Assembly: GCA_963698265.1 (NCBI GenBank) | Contig: CAVOQC010000001.1 | Location: 1,145,027-1,209,026 of the forward strand | From: FEB-7 sp963698265 | GTDB taxonomy: Bacteria > Pseudomonadota > Gammaproteobacteria > Burkholderiales > Usitatibacteraceae | Direction: 5' to 3' | DNA length: 64,000 bases | Part shown: one piece after another, positions 23,491 to 31,798 of the stretch | How the letters are laid out: each line of letters begins with the position of its first letter | Position numbering within the stretch: position 1 is the stretch's first letter | Program-made: the position numbers and the translations under genes | The notes under the pieces: model-generated | The model's database searches: none | Told to the model about the DNA's origin: nothing | The model's input: the letters and a program-made list of their open reading frames with translations, nothing else

Positions 23491-24208
23491 GGCGCTGCTG
23501 ACACTCGCCGGCGTGCACACGCACATCGGGCAGTACCACATCCTCCAGGGCGTCGACCTCGAGGTCCGCGAGGGGGAGCTCACGGCGCTGCTCGGGCGCA
23601 ACGGCGCCGGGAAGACCACGACGCTTCGCACCATCATGGGATTGTGGAAGGCGAGCCAGGGGCGGCTTCGCTTCGAGGGGCGCGACATCGCCGCGCTTGC
23701 GACACCGGAGATCGCGCGGGCGGGCGTGGCCTACGTGCCCGAGAGCATGGCGGTCTTCTCCGACCTCACGGTGCGCGAGAACCTCGTGCTCGGCGCCCGC
23801 CAGGGCAAGCTCGATCCTGCCAGGCTCGAATGGATCCTCGGATTCCTGCCCGCCCTGGGGAAGTTCTGGAACCACCAGGCCGGAAACCTCTCCGGGGGGC
23901 AGAAGCAGATGCTCGCCATCGCCCGCGCGATCGTCGAGCCGCGGCGCTTGTTGCTCGTGGACGAGCCCACCAAGGGGCTGGCACCCGCCATCGTCCAGAG
24001 CCTGCTCGCGGCGTTCCGGGAGCTGAAGGCGACGGGGACCACGATCCTGCTCGTCGAGCAGAACGTGAGCTTCGTGAAGCGCCTGGGGGACCGCGTCGCC
24101 GTGATGGACGACGGGAGAATCGTGCACGCCGGGCCGATGCCCGACTTCGCCTCCGACCGGGCGCTGCAGATGCGCCTGCTGGGGCTCGCCATGGAGGCGC
24201 ATTCATGA
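23483..24208 (+). CDS. ABC transporter ATP-binding protein, LivF type
   Basis: A 241-residue ATPase, the second motor subunit. Walker A GRNGAGKTTTLRTIMGL, the LivF-like segment GVAYVPESMAVFSDLTVRENL, signature LSGGQKQMLAIARA, Walker B LLLVDEPTKGL and a VEQNVSFVKRL H-loop are all intact. The start lies inside the end of the LivG-type gene, and its stop overlaps the permease ATG (ATGA), so the genes are translationally coupled. Confidence 0.94.
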   Translation: MAEALLTLAGVHTHIGQYHILQGVDLEVREGELTALLGRNGAGKTTTLRTIMGLWKASQGRLRFEGRDIAALATPEIARAGVAYVPESMAVFSDLTVRENLVLGARQGKLDPARLEWILGFLPALGKFWNHQAGNLSGGQKQMLAIARAIVEPRRLLLVDEPTKGLAPAIVQSLLAAFRELKATGTTILLVEQNVSFVKRLGDRVAVMDDGRIVHAGPMPDFASDRALQMRLLGLAMEAHS

Positions 24209-25233
24209 ACGACGAATTCGTGCCCGCGCAGCAGGGCAAGGGTGCGGCGATTCCCGCCGCGGCGCTCGATTACGCGCCGCTCGTCCTGGTGCCGGCCGTC
24301 GCGATCGCCACGCTGCCGCTCGTCGGGAGCTTTCCCGCCTGGGTGACGCTCACCGTGGCCGGGCTCGCCATGGGCATGATGATCTTCATCATGGCGAGCG
24401 GCCTCACGCTGGTCTTCGGCCTGATGGACGTGCTGAACTTCGGCCACGGCGCCTTCGTATCCGTCGGCGCCTTCGCCGCGACGCTGGTGCTCCTTCCGCT
24501 GGGCGACTGGACCCAGGCCGATTCGCTGGCACTCAACCTCTCGGCCGTCGGGCTCGCCATCGTCGTCGCGATGGTCGCGACCGCCGCCGTCGGCTGGATC
24601 TTCGAGCGCCTCATCGTCCGGCGCGTCTACGGGCAGCACCTGCGGCAGATCCTGGTGACGATGGGGGGCGCCATCGTCACCGAGCAGATGATTCACGTGA
24701 TCTGGGGCCCGGACCAGATTCCGCTGCCGCTTCCGAAGGCGCTGCGCGGGGCGTTCGTGATGGGTGACGTCGCGATCGAGAAGTACCGGCTGCTCGCGGT
24801 GGCCGTGGGGCTTGTGGTGTTCGCGACCATGTTCCTGGTGCTCAACCGCACGCGTATCGGTCTATTGATCCGCGCCGGCGTCGAGAACGGCCCGATGGTG
24901 GAGGCCCTGGGCTACCGCATCCGGCGACTCTTCGTGGGCGTGTTCGTGGCCGGCTCCGCCCTCGCCGGTCTCGGGGGCGTGCTGTGGGGGCTGTACCGGG
25001 AGACGCTCACGGCCTCCATGGGCGGCGAGATCGTGGTGATGGTGTTCATCGTGATCATCATCGGCGGACTGGGTTCCGTGGGCGGCTGCTTCATCGGCGC
25101 GCTCCTGACCGCGCTGGTGGCCAACTACGCGGGATTTCTCGCGCCGAAGCTGGCACTCGCCTCCAACATCCTCCTCATGGTGGCGATCCTGCTCTGGCGC
25201 CCCGCGGGGCTCTACGCCGTGGCCAGGCGCTAG
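24205..25233 (+). CDS. ABC transporter permease, LivH type
   Basis: A 342-residue inner-membrane permease with about eight hydrophobic segments. The family block GLTLVFGLMDVLNFGHGAF near 70 and the C-terminal IIIGGLGSVGGCFIGALLTALV (two parts) identify the LivH branch. The N-terminus carries about 25 extra soluble residues before the first membrane span. Coupled to the LivF gene by a 4-base overlap; the second permease follows after 6 bases. Confidence 0.93.
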   Translation: MNDEFVPAQQGKGAAIPAAALDYAPLVLVPAVAIATLPLVGSFPAWVTLTVAGLAMGMMIFIMASGLTLVFGLMDVLNFGHGAFVSVGAFAATLVLLPLGDWTQADSLALNLSAVGLAIVVAMVATAAVGWIFERLIVRRVYGQHLRQILVTMGGAIVTEQMIHVIWGPDQIPLPLPKALRGAFVMGDVAIEKYRLLAVAVGLVVFATMFLVLNRTRIGLLIRAGVENGPMVEALGYRIRRLFVGVFVAGSALAGLGGVLWGLYRETLTASMGGEIVVMVFIVIIIGGLGSVGGCFIGALLTALVANYAGFLAPKLALASNILLMVAILLWRPAGLYAVARR

Positions 25234-25239
25234 AAGGGG

Positions 25240-26307
25240 ATGCAGGTGATCCGAAGCCTCCTCTCCGACGACGTGCCGCGCGGGCGCCTGCTCGTCGCAC
25301 TCCTGGTCGCGATCCTCGTGGGCCTCGCGGCCGTCCCGTTCGTCGCGGGCGGTGCGCGCGCGCTCAACACCGCGGCCACGATCTGCGTCTTCATCGTCCT
25401 GGTGGCCTCCTACGACCTGCTGCTCGGCTATGCCGGCATCGTGTCCTTCGCCCACACCATGTTCTACGGCATCGGCGCCTACGGCGTGGGCCTCGCGCTG
25501 GGCGCCATGGGCCCCACCTGGTGGGCCGTGTTCACGGGGCTCGCGACCGCGCTCACGGTGACGCTCGTGCTGGCGCTCGTCATCGGCCTGGTCTCGCTCA
25601 GGGTGCGCGCGCTCTTCTTCGCGATGATCACGCTCGCCGTGGCGTCCGCCTTCAGCGTCCTCGCCTCGCAGCTCTCGGACTTCACGGGGGGCGAGGACGG
25701 CAGGAACTTCAAGGTGCCCGAGGTGCTGCAGCCCGGCTACCGCCTCATCGAGTCGGAGATCCTCGGCCGCGCGATCGACGGGCGCCTCATCACCTACTAC
25801 CTCGTCCTGGCCGCCTCGGTCGTCCTGTTCCTCTTCCTGCTGCGGGTGGTCAATTCGCAGTTCGGCCGCGTGCTCCAGGCCATCCGCGAGAACGACTTCC
25901 GCGCCGAGGCGCTGGGCTATCGCACGGTCGTCTACCGGACGCTCGCCAACTGCATCGCGGCACTCGTGGCCACGCTCGCCGGGGCGCTGATGGCGCTGTG
26001 GCTGCGCTACGTCGGCCCGAAGACGGTGCTGAGCTTCGAGGTGATGACCGACATCCTGCTGATCGTCGTGATCGGCGGCATGGGCCGGATGTACGGCGCG
26101 GTGATCGGCTCGGTCCTCTTCATCCTCGCGCAGAACTACCTCCAGCTCGGGATGGGGCGCGCTGCGTCCCAGTTGGTCGACTGGCCGTGGCTCGCCCGCC
26201 TGATCCACCCGGACCGCTGGATGCTGTGGATGGGCATCCTCTTCATCGCCTGCGTGTACTACTTCCCCACCGGGATCGTGGGGAAGCTGCGCGGGACCGG
26301 CAAGTAA
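25240..26307 (+). CDS. ABC transporter permease, LivM type
   Basis: A 355-residue inner-membrane permease with about nine to ten hydrophobic segments. YDLLLGYAGIVSFAHTMFYG near 65 and ALGYRTVVYRTLANCIAALVATLAGAL near 220 (read as two motifs) are the LivM signatures, and VVIGGMGRMYGAVIGS is the conserved cytoplasmic coupling region. It completes the two-permease, two-ATPase, one-receptor set, so the transporter looks intact. The acyl-CoA ligase gene starts 13 bases after its stop. Confidence 0.93.
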   Translation: MQVIRSLLSDDVPRGRLLVALLVAILVGLAAVPFVAGGARALNTAATICVFIVLVASYDLLLGYAGIVSFAHTMFYGIGAYGVGLALGAMGPTWWAVFTGLATALTVTLVLALVIGLVSLRVRALFFAMITLAVASAFSVLASQLSDFTGGEDGRNFKVPEVLQPGYRLIESEILGRAIDGRLITYYLVLAASVVLFLFLLRVVNSQFGRVLQAIRENDFRAEALGYRTVVYRTLANCIAALVATLAGALMALWLRYVGPKTVLSFEVMTDILLIVVIGGMGRMYGAVIGSVLFILAQNYLQLGMGRAASQLVDWPWLARLIHPDRWMLWMGILFIACVYYFPTGIVGKLRGTGK

Positions 26308-26320
26308 GGCCGCCGCACCC

Positions 26321-27844
26321 ATGCTCGAGCTCGCCACGCTGATCCGGCGCCACGCCCGTCTGCGCCCCGACGCGGTCGCCGTGGTGTTCGAGGGCAGGCG
26401 CTACACGTACCGCGAGTTCTGGGAGCGGGTGGCGCGTGCCGGAAATCTCCTGCGCTCCCTCGGGGTCCGCCCGGGCGACAAGGTGGCCACGGTCGCCGCC
26501 AATTCCCTCGAGCTCCTCGAGATCTACTGGGCAGTGCCGTCGATCGGCGCGGTGCTCGTGCCGCTCTCGCCGCTGCTCCTGCGCGAAGGGCTCGCGAGCC
26601 TCTTGCGCGGTTCCGACGCGAGCCTCGTCCTCGCGCAGTCCTCGATGCTGCCGGTGCTGCTCGAGATGCCCGGGGAGCTTCCCGCAAACGTGCTGCTCGT
26701 CGATGGCGCAGCACCCGGCTTCGGCGACTACCGGGCGCTCTCGGCGCAGCAGCCCGGGGATCTCGAGCCGGTCGAGGCCGACCAGGACGACCTCTTCAAC
26801 ATCATGTTCACGAGCGGCACCACGGGCGTGCCGAAGGGCATCATGCACACGCACTTCGTGCGCGCGATGTACGCCACCCTCATGGGCCCGGCCTTCCGCA
26901 TGACGCCCGAGTCGCGCACGCTGCACAGCGGGGCGATCGTGTTCAACGGCGCCTTCGTGACGATGATGCCGTCGTTCTTCCTGGGCGGCACCTACATCCT
27001 GCTGCGCCAGTTCGACGCCGAGGAAACGATTGCCGCGATCGAGCGCGAGCGCGTGACGCACGTGATGCTCGTTCCCGCGCAGATCGTGGCGATCCTCGCC
27101 GCGCCCGGGTTCGATGCGAAGCGGCTGGAATCCCTCGAGTGCATCGTGTCGCTGGGCGCCCCGCTCCTCCAGCAGGACAAGGACCGGCTGAACGCTGCGC
27201 TGCCCGGGCGCCTCTACGAGCTCTACGGGCTCACCGAGGGCTTCGTCACCATCCTCGACCGCAGCGAGGCCGTGCGCCGCGCGGCTTCCGTCGGCGTGCC
27301 GCCGCCCTTCTTCCGCATGCGCATCCTGCGCGAGGACGGCACCGAGTGCGCGCCGGGCGAGCCCGGGGAGATCGTCGGCCGCGGGCCGATGCTGATGAGC
27401 GGCTACTACAGGAGGCCGGACCTCACGGAGCAGGCGATCCGCGACGGGTGGCTGCATACCGGCGACATCGGCCACGTGGACGAGGAGGGCTTCCTGCACC
27501 TCGTGGACCGCAAGAAGGACATGATCGATTCCGGCGGCGTGAAGGTCTATCCGCGCGACATCGAGGAGATCGCGGCGCGCCACCCCGACGTGCGCGAGGT
27601 GGCGGTGTTCGGCATCCCCCACGACAAGTGGGGCGAGACGCCGCACGCGGCGGTCATCCTGCGGCCCGGTGCCGAGGTCGTGGCGGAGGCGCTGCGCAAC
27701 TGGATCAACGAGCGCGTGGCCGCGCGCTTCCAGCGCGTCGCGAGCGTGGCGATCCTCGCCGATTTCCCGCGCAGCACCGCGGGGAAGATCCTCAAGAGAG
27801 AGCTGCGCGAGCCGTACTGGTCCGGGCGCGGACGCAAGATCTGA
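26321..27844 (+). CDS. AMP-binding acyl-CoA synthetase/ligase
   Basis: A 507-residue ANL-superfamily enzyme that adenylates a carboxylic acid and transfers it to CoA. Motifs: P-loop TSGTTGVPKG near 164, YGLTEGF near 303, GWLHTGDIGHVDEEGF near 378, DRKKDMIDSGGVKVYP near 397 and the catalytic C-terminal Lys in STAGKILKREL. Length and order match medium-chain or aryl-CoA ligases. As the last gene of the receptor-hydrolase-transporter run it would trap the imported acid as its CoA thioester. The substrate cannot be read from sequence; an aryl or short aliphatic acid is likely. Confidence 0.93.
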   Translation: MLELATLIRRHARLRPDAVAVVFEGRRYTYREFWERVARAGNLLRSLGVRPGDKVATVAANSLELLEIYWAVPSIGAVLVPLSPLLLREGLASLLRGSDASLVLAQSSMLPVLLEMPGELPANVLLVDGAAPGFGDYRALSAQQPGDLEPVEADQDDLFNIMFTSGTTGVPKGIMHTHFVRAMYATLMGPAFRMTPESRTLHSGAIVFNGAFVTMMPSFFLGGTYILLRQFDAEETIAAIERERVTHVMLVPAQIVAILAAPGFDAKRLESLECIVSLGAPLLQQDKDRLNAALPGRLYELYGLTEGFVTILDRSEAVRRAASVGVPPPFFRMRILREDGTECAPGEPGEIVGRGPMLMSGYYRRPDLTEQAIRDGWLHTGDIGHVDEEGFLHLVDRKKDMIDSGGVKVYPRDIEEIAARHPDVREVAVFGIPHDKWGETPHAAVILRPGAEVVAEALRNWINERVAARFQRVASVAILADFPRSTAGKILKRELREPYWSGRGRKI

Positions 27845-27892
27845 GCGGGACCGGAGCTGCGCAACGCCGCGCCGGTCGTGCGCGAGGCCGGC

Positions 27893-28789
27893 CTAGCGGT
27901 CGCGCTTCACGATGAAGTCGGCCAGTTCGCGCAGCCGGCCCGCGCTCGCGTCGAACGCCGACAGCGCCTCGTGGGCCTGGGCGAGCAGGTCGGAGGCGAA
28001 CTGCTTCGCCTCGGGGACGCCGAGCAGGCTCGTGTAAGTGGGCTTTCCCGCCACGCGGTCCTTGCCGGCGGTCTTCCCCAGGGTCGCGGCGTCGCCTTCC
28101 TCGTCGAGGACGTCGTCGACCACCTGGTAGGCAAGCCCCACGAGCTTCGCGTAGCGGTCGAGGTGCGCGTGGTGCCCGGCGTCGAGAGGGCTGCCGCACA
28201 GCTCGCCCAGCAGGACCGAGGCGCGGATGAGGGCGCCGGTCTTGTGGATGTGCATGTTCTCGAGCTCGGGGAGCGTGAGCGGCTTGCCCACCGCGTCCAG
28301 GTCGATCGCCTGGCCGCCGGCCATGCCGCGCGAGCCGCAGGCGAGCGCGAAGACCTGGATCATGCGAAGCTGCACGTCGGGGTCGTCGGCGAGGCGGTTT
28401 TCCGAGAGGACCTGGAAGGCGAGGCTCTGCATGGCGTCGCCCGCGAGCAGCGCCGTGGCCTCGTCGAACTCCACGTGGCAGGTGGGCTTGCCGCGCCGGA
28501 GCACGTCGTCGTCCATGCACGGCAGGTCGTCGTGCACGAGCGAGTAGGCATGGACCAGTTCCACCGCCGCGGCCGCCATCTCGAGCCGGTCCGCCCTGGC
28601 CCCCGTCACGAGCCCCGCGGCGAATACGAGCATCGGGCGCACGCGCTTGCCGCCGTCGAGCACGGCGTAGCGCATCGCGTCGTGCAGGCGGGAGGGTGCG
28701 ATGCGCGCGGGGGGAACGAGGCCCGCGAGGACGCCCTCCATGCGGCCCGCGACCTCCCGGGACCAGGCCGGGAAATCCGCGGCGCTCAC
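27893..28789 (-). CDS. ispA: Polyprenyl (farnesyl) diphosphate synthase
   Basis: A 298-residue trans-prenyltransferase that builds farnesyl diphosphate from IPP and DMAPP. The first Asp-rich motif is HDDLPCMDDD (six-residue spacing typical of bacterial IspA), and the second is QVVDDVLDEEGD. GGKRVRPMLV precedes the first. The start is a GTG overlapping the xseB stop (GTGA), giving MSAADFPAW. The xseB-ispA order is standard in proteobacteria and supports both calls; dxs, often third in this operon, is elsewhere in the window. Confidence 0.95.
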   Translation of the reverse strand: MSAADFPAWSREVAGRMEGVLAGLVPPARIAPSRLHDAMRYAVLDGGKRVRPMLVFAAGLVTGARADRLEMAAAAVELVHAYSLVHDDLPCMDDDVLRRGKPTCHVEFDEATALLAGDAMQSLAFQVLSENRLADDPDVQLRMIQVFALACGSRGMAGGQAIDLDAVGKPLTLPELENMHIHKTGALIRASVLLGELCGSPLDAGHHAHLDRYAKLVGLAYQVVDDVLDEEGDAATLGKTAGKDRVAGKPTYTSLLGVPEAKQFASDLLAQAHEALSAFDASAGRLRELADFIVKRDR

Positions 28790-29022
28790 GACTCGGCGGC
28801 CGGCAGGTCCTTGAGAACCTCGCCCTCGAGGACGCTGATGCGCGCCTGGGCGGCGGAGAGCTTGCCCTCGCAGTGGCGAAGCAGTTCCGCGCCGCGCTGG
28901 TAGGCCGCGAGCGATTCCTCCAGGGGGAGCTTGCCGTCCTCCATGCGCGCGATGATGGCCTCCAGTTCCTCCAGGGCCTTCTCGAAAGGGATGTCGGCGG
29001 CGGCGGGCGTGGTCTTGGGCAT
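28786..29022 (-). CDS. xseB: Exodeoxyribonuclease VII small subunit
   Basis: A 78-residue helical protein, the XseB partner of the XseA nuclease, which degrades single-stranded DNA. FEKALEELEAIIARMEDGKLPLEESL (two halves) is the family core, followed by YQRGAELLRHCEGKLSAAQ. Length is normal. It is the promoter-proximal gene of the xseB-ispA unit, divergent from the Rieske oxygenase across about 260 bases. xseA is not in the window. Confidence 0.95.
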   Translation of the reverse strand: MPKTTPAAADIPFEKALEELEAIIARMEDGKLPLEESLAAYQRGAELLRHCEGKLSAAQARISVLEGEVLKDLPAAES

Positions 29023-29283
29023 GGGTCGGCACCTTAGCGCAAATGGTCCTCGCCGTCATTTTCGCGCCCCGCGTGCAAAACGCGAAGGGCCTTTCGCGAC
29101 ACCCCTTGACGGCACGCAAGCCGCGGTGCCGCGTTCCTTGAAAAGCGGGGGAACTTTGGGCAAACTGGCCTGCTCTTATCTTGTCTCATGTGCTGGTACG
29201 GGACGGAGCTGCAGAGTTAAAAGCTAGCTGACTCGATTAGCCCGCTGTTGTTTACATCTTTGGCTTCTTCGGAGGTGCGGATA

Positions 29284-30399
29284 ATGTCGGACTTGGCGAG
29301 CCAACGGGAGCTCACCCGGACGCCCACCCAACTGCCGCTTTCGTGGTACTTCGACCCGAAAGTGGCGGAAATCGAGAACCGGGTCCTCTTCGATCGCGGC
29401 CCGGGCTACGTCGGCCACGCCATGATGGCGCCGCAGCCCGGCGACTACCGCGTCCTCGACTGGCGCGAAGCCGGTCCCGGCTGGGCCCTGGTGAACAACG
29501 GTGGCCGCCACGACATGGTCTCCAACGTCTGCCGCCACCGGCAGGCCGTGATGCTCTCGGGCGCCGGACAGCTTCCGGGCGGCACCATCACCTGCCCGGT
29601 GCACCGCTGGACCTACGACGGCGAGGGTCGCCACATCGGCGCGCCGCAGTTCCCGGACCATCCCTGCCTCGACCTTCCGCGCCAGGACCTGCAGCACTGG
29701 CAGGGCATGCTCTTCAACGGCCCGCGCGACATCGCGGCCGATCTCGCTTCCATGGGTGCGGCGAAGGACCTCGATTTCGAGGGCTACGTGCTCGACAAGG
29801 TCGAGGTGGTGCACTACGACTTCAACTGGAAGACCTTCATCGAGGTCTACCTCGAGGACTACCACGTCGCGCCCTTCCATCCGGGCCTGGGGAGTTTCGT
29901 CACCTGCGATGACCTGAAGTGGGAATACGGCCCCTGGTACAGCGTGCAGACCGTGGGCGTGAACAACGCGCTCGCGAAGCCCGGCAGCGCCGTCTACGCG
30001 AAGTGGCACGAGCAGTTGCTCAAGTTCCGGCATGGCGAGCCGCCGCCGCACGGCGCGATCTGGCTCACCTATTACCCGAACATCATGGTGGAGTGGTACC
30101 CGCACGTGCTCGTGGTCTCCACGCTCTGGCCGCGTGGCCCGGAGCAGTGCGTGAACGTGGTCGAGTTCTACTATCCCGAGGAGATCGCGCTCTTCGAGCG
30201 CGAGTTCGTGGAGGCCGAGCAGAAGGCCTACGACGAGACGGCGGTGGAGGACAAGGAGATCTGCGACCGCATGACCCAGGGCCGGCGGGCTCTGTGGCTC
30301 GAAGGCCGCGAGGAGCAGGGGCCGTACCAATCCCCGATGGAGGACGGCATGGTGCACTTCCACGAGTTCGTCCGCCGCGAGATCGCGGGCCACCTCTAG
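29284..30399 (+). CDS. Rieske aromatic-ring-hydroxylating oxygenase, alpha subunit
   Basis: A 371-residue oxygenase component. The Rieske 2Fe-2S centre is CRH (Cys83, His85) and CPVH (Cys104, His107). The mononuclear iron site has His194 and His199 in EDYHVAPFHPG, with the bridging Asp/Glu just before and a C-terminal carboxylate ligand expected. A GGAGGTG site 6 bases before the ATG fixes the start; an earlier in-frame ATG lacks one. No ferredoxin, reductase or beta subunit is adjacent, so electrons must come from elsewhere. The substrate is unknown and members range from aromatics to quaternary amines. The 260-base upstream gap holds no other gene. Confidence 0.92.
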   Translation: MSDLASQRELTRTPTQLPLSWYFDPKVAEIENRVLFDRGPGYVGHAMMAPQPGDYRVLDWREAGPGWALVNNGGRHDMVSNVCRHRQAVMLSGAGQLPGGTITCPVHRWTYDGEGRHIGAPQFPDHPCLDLPRQDLQHWQGMLFNGPRDIAADLASMGAAKDLDFEGYVLDKVEVVHYDFNWKTFIEVYLEDYHVAPFHPGLGSFVTCDDLKWEYGPWYSVQTVGVNNALAKPGSAVYAKWHEQLLKFRHGEPPPHGAIWLTYYPNIMVEWYPHVLVVSTLWPRGPEQCVNVVEFYYPEEIALFEREFVEAEQKAYDETAVEDKEICDRMTQGRRALWLEGREEQGPYQSPMEDGMVHFHEFVRREIAGHL

Positions 30400-30401
30400 C
30401 C

Positions 30402-30426
30402 GGGCCGCGGGCGCAGCACCCGGCCC
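30402..30426. terminator. Hairpin between convergent Rieske and cytochrome genes
   Basis: GGGCC-gc-GGG pairs with CCC-GGCCC around a 7-base loop, with a 2-base bulge, in the 36-base gap between converging genes. Position suits a bidirectional terminator, although no clear T-tract follows on either strand. Confidence 0.4.
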
Positions 30427-30435
30427 TGCCGGCGC

Positions 30436-30888
30436 TCAGCGCGCGAGCTTGCGCAGGTGCAGGACCAGTTGCCAGAGCTGCTCGTCGGAGAACTTGCGAT
30501 GCGGCGGCATCGAGGTCTCGGGAGAGCCGTAGCGGATGATCCAGAAAAGCTGCCCGTCCGGCACGCCCTTGATGGTCTGGGCGCACGCGAAGTTGCGCGG
30601 CGGCGGGTCGAACTGGTTCGCGAGCGGGCCTTTGCCGTCGCCGACCTCGCCGTGGCAGGTGGCGCAGGAGACGCGCCGGGGCTCTCCCTGGTACAGGGCC
30701 TGACCGGCGGAAAGGTTCGCCTCGTTCGCCTGCAGCGGGTTCGGGCGGTTGTAGTAGGCGTCGGGCGCCTTGCCCGTGAAGCGGGGTTGCGGGCACTCGC
30801 CGATCCCGTCCTGGCCGGCCGCGCCGGTGGCCAATCCCAAGGCGACTCCGATGAGCATGCCGCGGTGAAGCCGTGAAAGCACGCCCAT
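30436..30888 (-). CDS. Class I c-type cytochrome
   Basis: About 150 residues from MGVLSRLHRG, which supplies a signal sequence ending near GAAGQ. One haem site, CATCH (Cys75-Cys78-His79), and a distal Met ligand in SMPPHRKF mark a single-haem periplasmic cytochrome c. A PLANQFDPPPRNF segment is typical of small cytochromes that shuttle electrons to oxidases. Longer in-frame starts upstream give a basic, non-signal N-terminus and were rejected. It converges with the Rieske gene; co-regulation cannot be assumed. Confidence 0.9.
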   Translation of the reverse strand: MGVLSRLHRGMLIGVALGLATGAAGQDGIGECPQPRFTGKAPDAYYNRPNPLQANEANLSAGQALYQGEPRRVSCATCHGEVGDGKGPLANQFDPPPRNFACAQTIKGVPDGQLFWIIRYGSPETSMPPHRKFSDEQLWQLVLHLRKLAR

Positions 30889-30996
30889 GGCGGCCTCCGT
30901 TTGCCGTGCGCCGGGACGACGCGACGGGACCAGCATGGCAGAGAAGGCGCGGGGGCGCTTGACTGCCCTCAAGAACTCCCGCATCGGGGCTGCGCC

Positions 30997-31554
30997 CTAG
31001 CCGGGGAACTCGTGCACGACCGCCCAGAGCGTCGCGTAGGTGTGCGCCGGAAAGTCGGCGTGCAGGGCCTCGTAGTCCTCCGGGCGCAGCGGCTCGCGCT
31101 CCTTGCCCTTGCGGATCTCCCACCAGCGCTTCTGGATCGCCTCGCGCACGGCGGGCGAGGGCATCGCCGGCCGGCGCAGCTTCTCGTGGGTCCCCGCGAA
31201 GAGGCGGCGCTTGAGCGTCACGTCGGTCGAGGAGATGCGGAAGAGCTTCGTGAGCATCGCGGAGGTCGCGCCGTGGCGGATGAAGTGCTCGATCTGGCGC
31301 GATCGCTTGCCGATGTAGCCCACCTGCCGGATGCCGTGCTCGAAGGAACCCGCGTCGATCTGCACGGCCACGCGCGGCTCCTGCATCTCGGAGAGCCGCA
31401 CCAGGTCGTCGGTGGAGAGCGCGCGCAGCTCCGCGAACTGCAGGTCGCTCAAGCCCGGCGGCGCCGGGCGGCTCTCGTCGGCGCTTCGCTGCAGCTCGCG
31501 GATCAGGTGGGTGAGGAAGAGCAGGCGCAGCTGCTGGTCACGGATCTCGATCAT
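30997..31554 (-). CDS. Uncharacterised protein, DUF2857/FlhC-like
   Basis: A 185-residue cytoplasmic protein. The N-terminal half is helical (LRLLFLTHLIRELQRSA, LSTDDLVRLSEM). The C-terminal half has FIRHGATSAMLTKLFRISSTDVTLKRR (in pieces), which recalls the FlhC-type element also seen in DUF2857 proteins, where a short helical module follows a ligand or DNA-contact segment. The resemblance is by eye and weak. No metal or catalytic motif. It lies between the cytochrome and the EF-G-like gene, with a 244-base gap before the latter that holds no supported gene. Confidence 0.5.
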   Translation of the reverse strand: MIEIRDQQLRLLFLTHLIRELQRSADESRPAPPGLSDLQFAELRALSTDDLVRLSEMQEPRVAVQIDAGSFEHGIRQVGYIGKRSRQIEHFIRHGATSAMLTKLFRISSTDVTLKRRLFAGTHEKLRRPAMPSPAVREAIQKRWWEIRKGKEREPLRPEDYEALHADFPAHTYATLWAVVHEFPG

Positions 31555-31798
31555 CGCTTTCCCTCCACCTGGTCGTCGCCGGCCAGGCCGCGGCTTCGAG
31601 CCGGCTGGCGTGGTCGAGGGACCGAAAATGCCGCCGGGCGCGGGCCGTGTCAACGCGAAATCGGGAAATTTTCGTGACGCGCCGCAGCAAGCCGACGGAC
31701 GCATCGCGGGCATCGCGCGGCAGGCCGCGCGGCGGTCTTGAGAAGCCGCCGCAACTTCGCGGCGCAAGGCCGCGAAGCACCGGCGATTTCGGCGGCGG

